A stretch of DNA of 64,000 bases from JAFASC01 sp034669505 (GTDB lineage Bacteria > Pseudomonadota > Alphaproteobacteria > Rhizobiales > Beijerinckiaceae), in assembly GCA_034669505.1 (NCBI GenBank), contig JAXDNJ010000005.1, forward strand, positions 62,001-126,000, in the 5' to 3' direction. Every line of letters begins with the position of its first letter. The stretch's first letter is position 1. The notes beneath the pieces are model-generated. The model searched no databases, was not told where the DNA came from, and worked only from the letters and a program-made list of their open reading frames with translations. Position numbers and translations under genes: made by a program. Positions 1 to 8,411 of the stretch are shown here, one piece after another.

Positions 1-181
1 GCGAACGCAAGCCCTGGATCGCTGTCAGCAGCTTGCGCCGATGCCCAAGGAGGGCAACGCCCAACTCCTTCAGATCATCCCCGGTAAGCTGCTCCAGAAC
101 TTCCCGATCGATCGCGTTCTCCGCAAACGCGTTTGCATATTGCGGCAAGCCCTGCCGCGCGAGCCAATCGCTTACGTCCAT
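1..181 (-). CDS. SAM-domain protein, N-terminal part (cut by window edge)
   Basis: Reading leftwards from an ATG at 181, 60 codons stay open to the edge and encode a sterile alpha motif (SAM) domain. It starts MDVSDWLARQGLPQYA and continues with the family core LTGDDLKELGV and GHRRKLL. SAM domains are small helical bundles for protein-protein association. In Rhizobiales a SAM domain at the extreme N-terminus very often precedes a class III adenylate/guanylate cyclase domain and TPRs, so that is the likely full protein, but the downstream part is outside the window. A GGCGAGG ribosome-binding site lies about 5 bases before the ATG. The domain call is firm; the cyclase is an inference. Confidence 0.75.
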   Translation of the reverse strand, partial: MDVSDWLARQGLPQYANAFAENAIDREVLEQLTGDDLKELGVALLGHRRKLLTAIQGLRS

Positions 182-344
182 CTATGCCTCGCCGTGAACA
201 TGCAGACGCTACCGGGTCGGCGACATTCTGTCTAACGCATGGCTTGGAAGCTTCAGTTGCGTCCACGGCTCGACGGCATACGCACCGCCGGAGTGGCGAC
301 AAGTCCTAGCGCGGATCTCATTGCCTCCCCGCGCCGGGACCCTA

Positions 345-523
345 CCGGAAAGCATCGCCTCGGTTTCCGCGAGGGAAACCTGCCGAAGCGATACCCGCGA
401 AGCGGCTAACCGCGAAGAAATTGTCGCGGCGCATTTGGATCGCCTCGCCGCTGTCAATTCGAAACTGAATGCCGTCATCAAGTAGCTGCGGATGCGGCGC
501 GCAAGCACCGCGGAGTGTTTTGA
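345..523 (+). pseudogene. Degraded N-terminal remnant of an amidase-signature enzyme
   Basis: In the frame ending with TAG at 483-485 the translation contains SVSARE and then IVAAHLDRLAAVNSKLNAVI. This is the characteristic N-terminal helix of amidase-signature (GatA-like) hydrolases. Just after the stop, another frame (485-523) gives AADAARKHRG, which resembles the next conserved stretch (ADAA) of the same family, and then stops too. The Ser-Ser-Lys catalytic core is absent and there is no credible start codon. I read this as the leftover of an amidase gene broken by a frameshift and a deletion. Chance similarity cannot be excluded in so short a stretch. Confidence 0.5.
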
Positions 524-651
524 AGGTGGGCCGAAGCTGAGCCGCATCATTTTGATTTGTTGCGGACGATCCGAGCTAGTGCAACAATGTCTCGCGCATG
601 GCTTTATCTGGCTCATGCGGATTTCAATAATTCCAAGCAGGGAGAATCGTC

Positions 652-864
652 ATGGCCGAGAGCGTCTACAAAGTAATCGAGCTCGTCGGAACGAGCACGG
701 AATCCTGGGACAAAGCCGGAAAGGCTGCTGTCGAGCGCGCGGCGTCAACATTACGCGATCTGCGCGTTGCGGAGGTTATCGAACAGGATATTCAGATCAA
801 GGACGGCAAGGTGGAACTCTATCGCGTGAAACTGAAGCTTTCGTTCAAGTTCGAAGGGGACTAA
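652..864 (+). CDS. Dodecin family flavin-binding protein
   Basis: A 70-residue protein of exactly dodecin size and pattern: MAESVYKVIELVGTS at the start, a central helix with the SWDKAGKAAVERAA motif, and a closing VELYRVKLKLSFKFE strand. Dodecins form hollow dodecamers that bind flavins (riboflavin, FMN or FAD) and buffer free flavin in the cytosol. The Trp in SWDKA corresponds to the family residue that stacks on the flavin. A ribosome-binding site AGGGAGA sits about 6 bases before the ATG. It stands alone between an amidase remnant and an isoprenoid gene. Family assignment is strong; the bound flavin cannot be told from sequence. Confidence 0.93.
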   Translation: MAESVYKVIELVGTSTESWDKAGKAAVERAASTLRDLRVAEVIEQDIQIKDGKVELYRVKLKLSFKFEGD

Positions 865-1225
865 GACTAGGCTCGGTTGGCGAGCGATACTTACATCATT
901 GCGTGAGCCGGGCTGATCCACTGGCGCGAGAAGGCGCTCGACGTCAGCGGCCCGCGCTCTCGATTGCGGCCACTGTCTGCAGGAAGAGCGGCCCGAAGAC
1001 CCTCCCAGGGCCCTGTCGGATTTCTGGCCGATAATTCCCCTTCTTAGGCTCTTTGCAGCAGAAACCCTCGCCGCCTGCGACACCGCCGAGCATTGACTAG
1101 CGTCTGCGGCCGACCCAGATAGGGCCGAGCTTGACCCCTGGTTCGCTTCGTGTCGCGGCCGACCACGCCCGCGATCCTTGCGCGGAATTACTGGCGCGGC
1201 GATCATTGGCGCGGAAGGAGTTGAC
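865..1225. other. Intergenic stretch with no recognised gene
   Basis: About 360 bases between dodecin and the polyprenyl synthetase. I see no tRNA, no SRP-like RNA and no ORF with a recognisable protein. A TTGACT at 1093-1098 followed 18 bases later by AGATAG could be a weak promoter for the downstream gene, but this is a poor match. The short repeat GCTCG/CGAGC just after the dodecin stop is too small to call a terminator. Confidence 0.5.
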
Positions 1226-2239
1226 GTGGGCGTCGTCATTGCTCTCGACGAGAAGGTTCAGGAGCCAAGTATCGCCTCGCTCGCGGCGCTGGTGGCCGGC
1301 GACATGGACCGCGTCAACCGCACGATCCTGCAGCGCACCGGCTCCGACGTGGCGCTTATTCCGGAAGTGGCCAACCATCTCATCTCTTCCGGCGGCAAGC
1401 GCTTGCGGCCGATGTTGACCCTCGCGACCGCAGGTCTCTGCGGCTATGCGGGCGAGGGCCACGTGAAGCTCGCCGCCGCGGTCGAATTCATGCACACGGC
1501 CACCCTTCTGCACGACGATGTGGTCGATGGCAGCGATATGCGGCGCGGCAAACTCGCGGCACGCATGCTGTGGGGGAACGAGGCGAGCGTGCTCGTCGGG
1601 GATTTCCTGCTCGGCCAGGCCTTCAAGATGATGGTCGAAGTGGGCTCGCTGCCGTGCCTCGATATTCTCTCATCCGCCGCCGCGGTGATCGCGGAGGGCG
1701 AGGTGATGCAGCTGTCGCGCGCGAAAGACACGCAAACGACGGAGGACGATTATCTCGACGTGATCCGCGCCAAGACCGCCGCACTTTTTGCCGCGGCTTG
1801 CGAGGTCGGGCCGGTCCTTGCACGCCGTTCAAAGGCGGATGAAGCGGCATGCCGCAGCTACGGCATGAATCTCGGCATCGCATTCCAGTTGATCGACGAT
1901 GCGCTTGATTACGGCGGCGCATCGGCGCGGCTCGGCAAGAATGTAGGGGATGATTTCCGCGAAGGAAAGATCACGCTGCCGGTCGTGCTTTCATTCCGGC
2001 GCGGCTCGGAAAGCGAGCGGGCCTTTTGGCGCCGCACGCTCGAGGAAGGCGCATGCGCCGACGGCGATCTCGAAACAGCGGTCGCACTTATCCGCAAGCA
2101 TCGCGCGCTGGAAGATACGATTGAGCGTGCGCGTCATTATGGCGCGATTGCGCGCGACGCGCTGGAATTGTTCCCGGCATCGGCGTGGAAGCAAGCGCTC
2201 CTGGCGGGCGTCGATTTCTGCGTCGCCCGGGCGCACTAG
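1226..2239 (+). CDS. Polyprenyl diphosphate synthase (long-chain trans-prenyltransferase)
   Basis: The enzyme condenses isopentenyl diphosphate onto an allylic primer to make the long isoprenoid tail of ubiquinone (octa- or decaprenyl type). The first aspartate-rich motif is LLHDDVVDGSDMRR and the second is FQLIDDALDY, with GGKRLRP near the N-terminus for diphosphate binding and a GDFLLGQAF helix. From the GTG at 1226 the protein is 337 residues, normal for the IspB group. This start has a strong GGAAGGAG 5 bases upstream, better than the ATG at 1178, which has none. Its TAG shares CTAG with the stop of the convergent GNAT gene, so the two overlap by 3 bases. Chain length is not readable from sequence. 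Confidence 0.92.
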   Translation: MGVVIALDEKVQEPSIASLAALVAGDMDRVNRTILQRTGSDVALIPEVANHLISSGGKRLRPMLTLATAGLCGYAGEGHVKLAAAVEFMHTATLLHDDVVDGSDMRRGKLAARMLWGNEASVLVGDFLLGQAFKMMVEVGSLPCLDILSSAAAVIAEGEVMQLSRAKDTQTTEDDYLDVIRAKTAALFAAACEVGPVLARRSKADEAACRSYGMNLGIAFQLIDDALDYGGASARLGKNVGDDFREGKITLPVVLSFRRGSESERAFWRRTLEEGACADGDLETAVALIRKHRALEDTIERARHYGAIARDALELFPASAWKQALLAGVDFCVARAH

Positions 2240-2712
2240 ACCAGCCGCTTCTCGTAACGGAGCGCCGAGGTTCCGTCTTCGTAATAATCGGGGATCGTGT
2301 CGAACTTTACGTAGTCTCGCTCCTGGTAAAGCGCAATCGCGCGCGCATTGTCCGCGCGCACTTCGAGGATGAGGCTTTCGGCGCCGCGGCGCGCCGCCTC
2401 TGCCTCGCACGCCACGAGCATGGCGCGCCCGACTCCGAATCGATGCTGCGGATCGCCGGCGATCGAATAGAGCCGCGCTTTTTTTGAGTGTTTGCGAAAC
2501 GCGATCAGCGCGTAGCCGATGACATGTGCGAAGCCCGCCATCTCCGCTTCGGCGACAAGCAGGCTCACCGTATTCTTGGTTAGATGCGCACGTAAACTGC
2601 GCCGCGACAGCCGGTCGCCTCCAAACGCCGCGTTCTCGATCGCGACGAGGCGGTCGAGATCGGCGAGGCGGCCTCTTCGAATGCTGATCGGAGATGCCTT
2701 GTCCTGGCTCAC
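2236..2712 (-). CDS. GNAT family N-acetyltransferase (RimI-like)
   Basis: A 158-residue acetyltransferase of the GNAT superfamily. Motif A (acetyl-CoA pyrophosphate loop) is the HRFGVGRAML stretch, preceded by the beta strand LYSIAGDP and followed by a helix ending ARRGAESLILEV, then NARAIALYQERDY, the classic RimI-type C-terminal motif. The start is the GTG at 2712, which overlaps the TGA of the upstream glucan gene (GTGA) and has GGAAGG just before it, so translation is probably coupled. An ATG 24 bases upstream (2736) is possible. The substrate (a ribosomal protein N-terminus or a small molecule) is unknown. Confidence 0.85.
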   Translation of the reverse strand: MSQDKASPISIRRGRLADLDRLVAIENAAFGGDRLSRRSLRAHLTKNTVSLLVAEAEMAGFAHVIGYALIAFRKHSKKARLYSIAGDPQHRFGVGRAMLVACEAEAARRGAESLILEVRADNARAIALYQERDYVKFDTIPDYYEDGTSALRYEKRLV

Positions 2713-4271
2713 TCCGCCTTCCACGGGAAGGTCCATGTCTCGGTGAGCGCCCGATCGGAAGCACGCAAGAACGCGCGCAAGTCGGCGGTCTGCCCGGGAT
2801 CGACTTGCACGTCGATTATCGCGCGAATTCCCTGCGTCACCACGTTCGCGACGACGGATGAGCGCAAGATGCGGCCCACGCTTGTGGAGGGAACGACCTC
2901 GACGATGCGAGCATCGTTCAGGAAGTATCCGACATCCCCGCCGGCGAAATCGATGATGAAACGCCGCGCACTGCCTTCGCGCGGCTCCGCCGAGCCGAGC
3001 GCGCGCGGATTGGTCTGAAACGTGTTGATCGCGCGCGCATTCGGCGACAGCCGCGCGAGATTGAGGCTCGCGGTGATGCGATAGCCGAAATTCAACTGCT
3101 TGCCGGGCTCTGGCGAATCCTTCGGCACCCAATAGGCGACGATATTGTCGTTGGTCTCGTCCGGGGTCGGCAGCTCGACGAGTTCGACCCGGCCCTCACC
3201 CCAATCTTCGCGCGGCTCGACCCAGTAGCTTGGGCGCGTCTCGTAAGCGAGATCCAGATCCTGATAATGATCGAAATCGCGGTCGCGCTGAATGAGTCCG
3301 AAGCCTTTGATGTTGCGATCCAGAAACGCCGTCGTCTCCATCTGCGCCGGATTGCGTAATGGGCGCCACAGCCACTCGCCCGTGCCGGAATTGACAAGCA
3401 GCCCTTCGGAATCGTGCAGCTGCGGACGGAAATCGTCGTGGAAACGATGGTCGTTCTTGCCGATGAAGAACATCGAGGTGAGCGGCGCAAACCCAATCTT
3501 CGCGCCGCTGCGCCGTGCAAGCAGCGCGACCTGCACGTCAAGTACGGACTCCTTTCCGGGATAAAGATCGAAGCGGTAAGCGCCCGTCGCGGTCTCGCCG
3601 TCGAGGAGGGCGTACATCGTGGCGCGGTCGGCATTTGGTCCGGGCGCCTCAACCCAGAATTCGCGGAAGAACGGAAATTCCTCGCTCGGAGTGCCGGCAT
3701 TCACCGCGAGTCCGCGCGATGACATACCGTAGCGTTGGCCGCGGCCGAGAAAGCGGAAATAGCTCGCGCCTAGAAACGCGATCGCTTCGTCGAAAACGCG
3801 CGGATCATTCAGCGGGTAGTGAAGGCGAAAGCCGGCGAAGCCGAGGTTGACCGGCAGCGGCTTGTCGAGCTTGGTCCGGCCGAAATCGAACAGGTTCGAC
3901 GCGAAGGGAATCGGCGTCGCGATGCCATCACGAATCGTATTGACGGTGACCGGCCGCCTGAAGAGATGACCGAGCATGAAAAGCTGCAGCCGGAAAGGGC
4001 CGCCGGTACTCGCAAGCAACGCCTTATCCTGACGGAAGCGGATGTCGCGCCAGGCGTCGAAATCGAGCTTTTCCAGCTCCTCGGGAAGTCGCGGCGGCGT
4101 CGGATCGAATGGCGTGGCGGCGAGTTCGCGCGCGCGCCGCACCACGTCCTCGTAGCCGAAGCGCGGCACCGGCGCCGGCTGGTTCTGGGCGAGCAGCGTG
4201 TCGGGAAGGAGAGAGCTAGTTGAAGCGGCCGCGAAAGCGGACAGGAGCGTGCGTCGGCTGAAGTCTGACAT
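2709..4271 (-). CDS. mdoG: Periplasmic glucan biosynthesis protein (MdoG/OpgG-OpgD family), Tat-exported
   Basis: A 520-residue periplasmic protein needed to build osmoregulated periplasmic glucans, branched glucose polymers made under low osmolarity. The N-terminus, SRRTLLSAFAAAS, is a twin-arginine signal with cleavage near LLAQ. The mature part starts FGYEDVVRRARELA and carries family hallmarks such as WRDIRFR, LFMLGHLF, PFFREFWVEAP, DRDFDHYQDLDLAYE and PSYWVEP. A Tat signal is typical of OpgD rather than OpgG, so the exact subfamily is open. No opgH/mdoH glucosyltransferase is adjacent. A longer upstream frame exists (to 4508), but the ATG at 4271 puts the twin arginines at residues 6-7. 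Confidence 0.9.
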   Translation of the reverse strand: MSDFSRRTLLSAFAAASTSSLLPDTLLAQNQPAPVPRFGYEDVVRRARELAATPFDPTPPRLPEELEKLDFDAWRDIRFRQDKALLASTGGPFRLQLFMLGHLFRRPVTVNTIRDGIATPIPFASNLFDFGRTKLDKPLPVNLGFAGFRLHYPLNDPRVFDEAIAFLGASYFRFLGRGQRYGMSSRGLAVNAGTPSEEFPFFREFWVEAPGPNADRATMYALLDGETATGAYRFDLYPGKESVLDVQVALLARRSGAKIGFAPLTSMFFIGKNDHRFHDDFRPQLHDSEGLLVNSGTGEWLWRPLRNPAQMETTAFLDRNIKGFGLIQRDRDFDHYQDLDLAYETRPSYWVEPREDWGEGRVELVELPTPDETNDNIVAYWVPKDSPEPGKQLNFGYRITASLNLARLSPNARAINTFQTNPRALGSAEPREGSARRFIIDFAGGDVGYFLNDARIVEVVPSTSVGRILRSSVVANVVTQGIRAIIDVQVDPGQTADLRAFLRASDRALTETWTFPWKAE

Positions 4272-4372
4272 GATCCCTGACGGCTGGCCCCGCGCAGCGG
4301 CTGAGGTAGCGGGCTTTCCCCGAGCGGGCAAGGTCCGCGCCAAAGCACGGACGGACCGAGTTAGCTGGTGGC

Positions 4373-4858
4373 TTAACTCGCGCCATTGGCGCGCTTCCAC
4401 GGCCGCACGTTGCTCAAGCTCCACTCGCCGAGCTTGTCGCGGCAGGCTGTGCCCTGCAGGCTTTCCGCGGCGTCTTTGGCGCTGACGTTGGAGATGAACG
4501 CCCGGCAAATGCCGTCGTCGGCGGGGTAGGCGGCAGCGACCGCAACGAACGAGCCCTTCGCGCCGGTTTGGGGATTATCCCAGTTCACCGTCTCGCCATT
4601 GCCTTGCGGGTCGAGCGCGGTCGAGAGCGCGGCTTTCGCGCGCCGCCAATCTTCGTTATCGAGAGCGCGTGAGAGGGGATTGGACTTGGCGATGCTGCCG
4701 GTTATGTCATCCCCGTTCTTGCCGAAGGGCGAGATCGGCATGGAAACGGAACATCCGCTGAGTGCAAGTGCGGTGAGACAGCCGGCAAGGCAGCCGCGCA
4801 CGAGCGAGGTCCGCGCGATCACCTCCCTGCCGGCAGAACGCTGGAGTCGCGGACGCAC
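4373..4858 (-). CDS. RT0821/Lpp0805-type surface lipoprotein
   Basis: A 161-residue secreted lipoprotein: a hydrophobic signal ends in the lipobox LALSGC (Cys about residue 36), followed by a region of the surface-antigen type found in many Rhizobiales (ITGSIAKSNPLSRALDNEDW, WDNPQTGAKGSF, then GICRAF and GTACRD). It is probably anchored in the outer membrane. Two further cysteines (in GICRAF and GTACRD) could form a disulfide. The frame opens with a GTG at 4858; a later GTG at 4822 would give a more compact signal peptide and cannot be excluded. The gene diverges from pdxH. The function of the family is unknown. Confidence 0.75.
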   Translation of the reverse strand: MRPRLQRSAGREVIARTSLVRGCLAGCLTALALSGCSVSMPISPFGKNGDDITGSIAKSNPLSRALDNEDWRRAKAALSTALDPQGNGETVNWDNPQTGAKGSFVAVAAAYPADDGICRAFISNVSAKDAAESLQGTACRDKLGEWSLSNVRPWKRANGAS

Positions 4859-4902
4859 GTCCTCACCTGCTTAGACACAATGACAATTCAGGGGATTTTG
4901 CG

Positions 4903-5511
4903 GTGAACGTGTTAACGCCGAGTGACTTCACCTCCGCCGGAGAGCCGTTCGCGCTGTTCGAAGGATGGTTTGCCGAGGCGAAGCAACGCGAAATCAACGA
5001 TCCGAATGCAATGGCGCTCGCGACAACTGATGCCGAGGGACTGCCGAATGTTCGGATGATTTTGTTGAAGGGAATCGATAGTTCCGGTCTCGTCTTCTAC
5101 ACGAATGAGGAGAGCGCCAAAGGCCGCGAACTCGCGGCCGCGGGAAAGGCGGCGCTCCTCTTCCATTGGAAGTCGCTGCGCCGGCAGGTGCGGATACGCG
5201 GCACGGTGAGCGAAGTTAGCGATGCCGAAGCCGACGCCTACTTTGCCTCGCGGCCGCGCGACAGCCGGATCGGCGCTTGGGCGAGCCAGCAATCGCGCCC
5301 ACTCGAAAGCCGTTTCGCGCTCGAGAAGGCGGTCGCCTTCTATGCCGCGAAATACGCGATCGGCGATATCCCGCGCCCGCCCTACTGGAAGGGGTTCCGG
5401 GTGACGCCGCAAGCGTTCGAATTCTGGGCCGACCGGCCTTTCCGCCTGCATGAGCGCATCTCCTTCACTCGCGAAGCGGACGGCTGGCGCAAGGAGCGGC
5501 TCTATCCCTGA
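4903..5511 (+). CDS. pdxH: Pyridoxamine 5'-phosphate oxidase
   Basis: The FMN enzyme that oxidises pyridoxamine or pyridoxine 5'-phosphate to pyridoxal 5'-phosphate, the last step of vitamin B6 synthesis and salvage. The 202 residues match the family length. Visible family motifs are PNAMALATTD, NVRMILLKG, FYTNEESAKGREL, LLFHWKSLRRQVRIRG, SRPRDSRIGAWASQQS and the C-terminal WRKERLYP. The GTG start at 4903 has GGGGA about 7 bases upstream. It diverges from the lipoprotein gene with only 44 bases between, so promoters must be compact. Confidence 0.97.
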   Translation: MNVLTPSDFTSAGEPFALFEGWFAEAKQREINDPNAMALATTDAEGLPNVRMILLKGIDSSGLVFYTNEESAKGRELAAAGKAALLFHWKSLRRQVRIRGTVSEVSDAEADAYFASRPRDSRIGAWASQQSRPLESRFALEKAVAFYAAKYAIGDIPRPPYWKGFRVTPQAFEFWADRPFRLHERISFTREADGWRKERLYP

Positions 5512-5596
5512 GCCGTTAAGGATGTTGCGGCTAGCGCCTTTCGGCTTCGGCGAATCTCACGCAAAATAAACTATAGGATTGAGCAGGGGATGGCCT

Positions 5597-6331
5597 ATGG
5601 ACATGCGTAAATGCGCCGCCGAGGCGATCGGCACTGCGTGGCTAACTTTTGCCGGATGCGGCAGCGCCGTCATCGCTGCCGGCTTCCCGCAGGTCGGCAT
5701 AGGGCTGCTCGGCGTCTCGCTGGCGTTCGGGCTCAGCGTCGTCACCATGGCCTACGCGATCGGGCACATTTCGGGGTGCCATCTCAACCCGGCGGTGACG
5801 ATCGGGCTTACGGCGGGCGGGCGCTTCCCCGCGAGCGAGGTGCTTTCCTATGTCGTCGCGCAGGTTATCGGCGCGATGGTTGGGGCCGGGATCCTCTACC
5901 TGATCGCGAGCGGCACGGACGGCTTCGACCTCGCAAAGGGCTTTGCGTCGAACGGCTATGGCGACCACTCGCCCGGCCATTACAGCCTCTTCGCCGGGTT
6001 CCTCATCGAAGTCGTGATGACGATGATGTTTCTGTTCATCATCATGGGTGCGACGCATGGCAACGTGCCTGCCGGATTCGCGCCGCTGGCGATCGGTCTC
6101 GCACTGACCCTCACCAACCTCGCGGCGATCCCGGTGACCAATGCCTCGATCAATCCGGCGCGCAGTACCGGGCCGGCGGTGTTTGTCGGGGGCTGGGCGC
6201 TCGCCCAACTCTGGCTCTTCTGGATTGCTCCAATTATCGGCGGCGCGCTCGGCGGCATTCTCTATCGCTGGCTTAGCGAGCGGCCCGCGGCGCCCGTCGT
6301 TGGCGTGCCGGATCGGCAGGTAAGGGGCTGA
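5597..6331 (+). CDS. aqpZ: Aquaporin Z
   Basis: An inner-membrane water channel of the MIP family. Six membrane segments and both half-helix NPA motifs are present: HLNPAVT and INPARSTGPA. The Arg after the second NPA and the His in GHISGCHLNP fit a water-selective channel rather than a glycerol facilitator. From the ATG at 5597 the protein has 244 residues, close to E. coli AqpZ. AGGGGA about 6 bases upstream supports this start over a TTG 18 bases earlier. The ending after SERPAAP is a variable hydrophilic tail. Confidence 0.95.
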   Translation: MDMRKCAAEAIGTAWLTFAGCGSAVIAAGFPQVGIGLLGVSLAFGLSVVTMAYAIGHISGCHLNPAVTIGLTAGGRFPASEVLSYVVAQVIGAMVGAGILYLIASGTDGFDLAKGFASNGYGDHSPGHYSLFAGFLIEVVMTMMFLFIIMGATHGNVPAGFAPLAIGLALTLTNLAAIPVTNASINPARSTGPAVFVGGWALAQLWLFWIAPIIGGALGGILYRWLSERPAAPVVGVPDRQVRG

Positions 6332-6416
6332 GATCTCGCGAACCGTTTTTTGAGGAAGCTCCCGCATCCTCTATAAAGCAGCTTCTTCAGAAGCCGCGGG
6401 GGGCCAGAGCGGATCG

Positions 6417-7766
6417 ATGGCAGGCAAATATTTTGGGACCGACGGGATCAGAGGCCGCGCCAACGGCGTGATCACGCCGGAACTCGCGCTGAAGGTCGGG
6501 CAGGCGGCGGGCCTCGCCTTCCAGCGCGGCGAGCACCGCCACCGCGTCGTGATCGGCAAGGACACCCGCCTCTCGGGCTATATGATCGAGTACGCGCTTG
6601 TCGCCGGCTTCACCTCCGTCGGCATGGACGTGCTGTTGCTCGGGCCCGTGCCGACGCCCGCCGTCGCCATGCTGACGCGCTCGATGCGCGCCGATCTCGG
6701 CGTGATGATATCGGCCTCGCACAACATGTTCGAGGATAACGGCATCAAGCTCTTCGGCCCGGACGGTTACAAGCTCTCCGACGAAATCGAGCACGCGATC
6801 GAGGCGCTGATCGACAAGGACATTTCACGCAAGCTCTCGAAATCGCCCGATCTCGGCCGCGCCCGCCGCGTCGACGACGTACGCGCCCGCTACATCGAAT
6901 TTGCCAAGCGCACGTTGCCGCGGCACATGTCGTTTGAGGGATTGCGCATAGTCGTCGATTGCGCCAACGGCGCGGCCTATAAGGTGGCGCCGGAAGCGCT
7001 TTGGGAACTCGGCGCGGAAGTTTTCGCCATCGGCATCGAGCCGGATGGCTTCAACATCAACCGCGACGTCGGCTCGACCGCGCCCGAGGCGCTCAGCAAG
7101 AAAGTGCGCGAGATGCGCGCTGATATCGGCATCGCGCTCGATGGCGACGCCGACCGCGCCCTGATCGTCGACGAGCGCGGCCGCATCGTCGACGGCGACC
7201 AGCTGATGGCGGTCATCGCACAAAGCTGGAAGCAGGACGGACGTCTGGCCAAGCCCGGCATCGTCGCGACGGTCATGTCCAATCTCGGCCTGGAACGCTT
7301 CCTCGGCTCGATCGGCCTGTCGCTAGCGCGCACCGCCGTCGGTGATCGCTACGTGCTCGAACACATGCGCGAGCACGGCTTCAATCTCGGCGGCGAACAA
7401 TCGGGCCACATTATCTTCTCGGACTTCACGACGACCGGCGACGGGCTGCTGGCCGGAATGCAGATCATCAGTGTCGTCAAGCAGATGGGCCGCCCGGTCA
7501 GCGAAGTCTGCCACATGTTCGAGCCGCTGCCGCAGATTCTAAAGAACGTGCGGGTCTCGCATAGCGCCAAGGCGCTGACGTCCAGCGAGGGCGTCGTGCA
7601 TGTGATCGAGGACGCCAAACGCCGGCTCGGCCAAAGCGGCCGGCTGATCATTCGGCCCTCTGGCACCGAGCCCGTCATCCGCGTGATGGGCGAGGGCGAC
7701 GACCGCGAGCTTGTCGAGCAGCTGGTCGACGACATCTGTGCGGCACTCAGCGCGAAAGCTGCGTAA
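6417..7766 (+). CDS. glmM: Phosphoglucosamine mutase
   Basis: Converts glucosamine-6-phosphate to glucosamine-1-phosphate for UDP-GlcNAc, and so feeds peptidoglycan and LPS synthesis. At 449 residues it has the standard length. The start KYFGTDGIRGRAN, the phosphoserine loop ISASHNMFEDNGIK, the metal loop DGDADR, the sugar-binding GEQSGH and the phosphate-binding RPSGTEPVIRVM are all intact. In many Rhizobiales glmM follows ftsH; here it follows aqpZ by 85 bases instead. Confidence 0.98.
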   Translation: MAGKYFGTDGIRGRANGVITPELALKVGQAAGLAFQRGEHRHRVVIGKDTRLSGYMIEYALVAGFTSVGMDVLLLGPVPTPAVAMLTRSMRADLGVMISASHNMFEDNGIKLFGPDGYKLSDEIEHAIEALIDKDISRKLSKSPDLGRARRVDDVRARYIEFAKRTLPRHMSFEGLRIVVDCANGAAYKVAPEALWELGAEVFAIGIEPDGFNINRDVGSTAPEALSKKVREMRADIGIALDGDADRALIVDERGRIVDGDQLMAVIAQSWKQDGRLAKPGIVATVMSNLGLERFLGSIGLSLARTAVGDRYVLEHMREHGFNLGGEQSGHIIFSDFTTTGDGLLAGMQIISVVKQMGRPVSEVCHMFEPLPQILKNVRVSHSAKALTSSEGVVHVIEDAKRRLGQSGRLIIRPSGTEPVIRVMGEGDDRELVEQLVDDICAALSAKAA

Positions 7767-7791
7767 GCCGCAACGGATTAGCCAAACGGAC

Positions 7792-7825
7792 GTGGCGCGG
7801 ACCGATATGACAGGCGCCGCGCCAC
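7792..7825. terminator. Inverted repeat between convergent genes, probable terminator
   Basis: Nine-base perfect arms GTGGCGCGG (7792-7800) and CCGCGCCAC (7817-7825) enclose a 16-base loop. It lies between the ends of glmM (+) and the DUF1236 gene (-). There is no T-run, so factor-independent termination is uncertain. Confidence 0.5.
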
Positions 7826-7839
7826 TCTGTGCGCGAACC

Positions 7840-8226
7840 TTAGTAGCGGTCCAATATGCGAACGACCCGGCGCTCGATCGGATCGACCAGGACGATCTGG
7901 TTCGTGGGTGACCTAAAGTAGGAATAGCGGCGCAGAGCAGGCGTGGGCGCGTCGTCATAAGGCTCAAGTTCGATGTCGGCCGGTATGAAACTGCCGGGGC
8001 GGACGTAGGCGATCGGCGCTCTTGGAATTGGGGCGGGAGGAACGAGGACGGAGGCGGCTGGACGGCGAATGATGTACTCGCGGACGACCACTTCCTCGTC
8101 AGGCGCTACAGTTAACGCCGAGCGGCCTTCGTAAAGCGGTGCGGCGACATAGGATTGCGCGGAGGCGCTCGCAATGGCGGCGAGCGAGCATGCGGCAGCG
8201 AGACCGGTGAGCATAAGCGTACGCAT
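7840..8226 (-). CDS. DUF1236-type secreted protein
   Basis: A 128-residue exported protein. A Sec signal (MRTLMLTGLAAACSLAAI, cleavage near ASAQ) precedes a proline-rich section and a C-terminal domain with YVRPGSFIPADIELEPY and IVLVDPIERRVVRIL, the pattern of DUF1236 proteins, which are common in Bradyrhizobium relatives. It is probably periplasmic; no biochemical function is known. The ATG at 8226 has GGAGA about 7 bases upstream and puts the signal at the very N-terminus, so the longer frame starting at 8280 is not used. It diverges from tupA. Confidence 0.75.
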   Translation of the reverse strand: MRTLMLTGLAAACSLAAIASASAQSYVAAPLYEGRSALTVAPDEEVVVREYIIRRPAASVLVPPAPIPRAPIAYVRPGSFIPADIELEPYDDAPTPALRRYSYFRSPTNQIVLVDPIERRVVRILDRY

Positions 8227-8411
8227 TTTGGTTTCTCCAAAACAGCCCGGCCCGCACGCCCAACGCGACCTAAACAGCAAAGTTTCCGATCACACCATAT
8301 AATGAGGCGCCGGTCCGTTGAATTCGGGTAGTGTGAACGGTGGACGGCTGGAGGCTCGACCCGCGGCGCAATTGGTTGACCTGCCGAAAAGCCGGGCGAG
8401 CGGGAGGATTG

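Noticed and set aside
865..1225. Possible small RNA or SRP RNA gene in the spacer after dodecin
   Set aside because: The conserved SRP RNA tetraloop region (GGAAGCAGC type) is absent and no stable long fold is apparent by eye.
8281..8411. Possible tungsten/molybdenum cofactor riboswitch upstream of tupA
   Set aside because: There is complementarity between GTCC and GGAC blocks, but I could not fit the conserved core of the Moco RNA motif.
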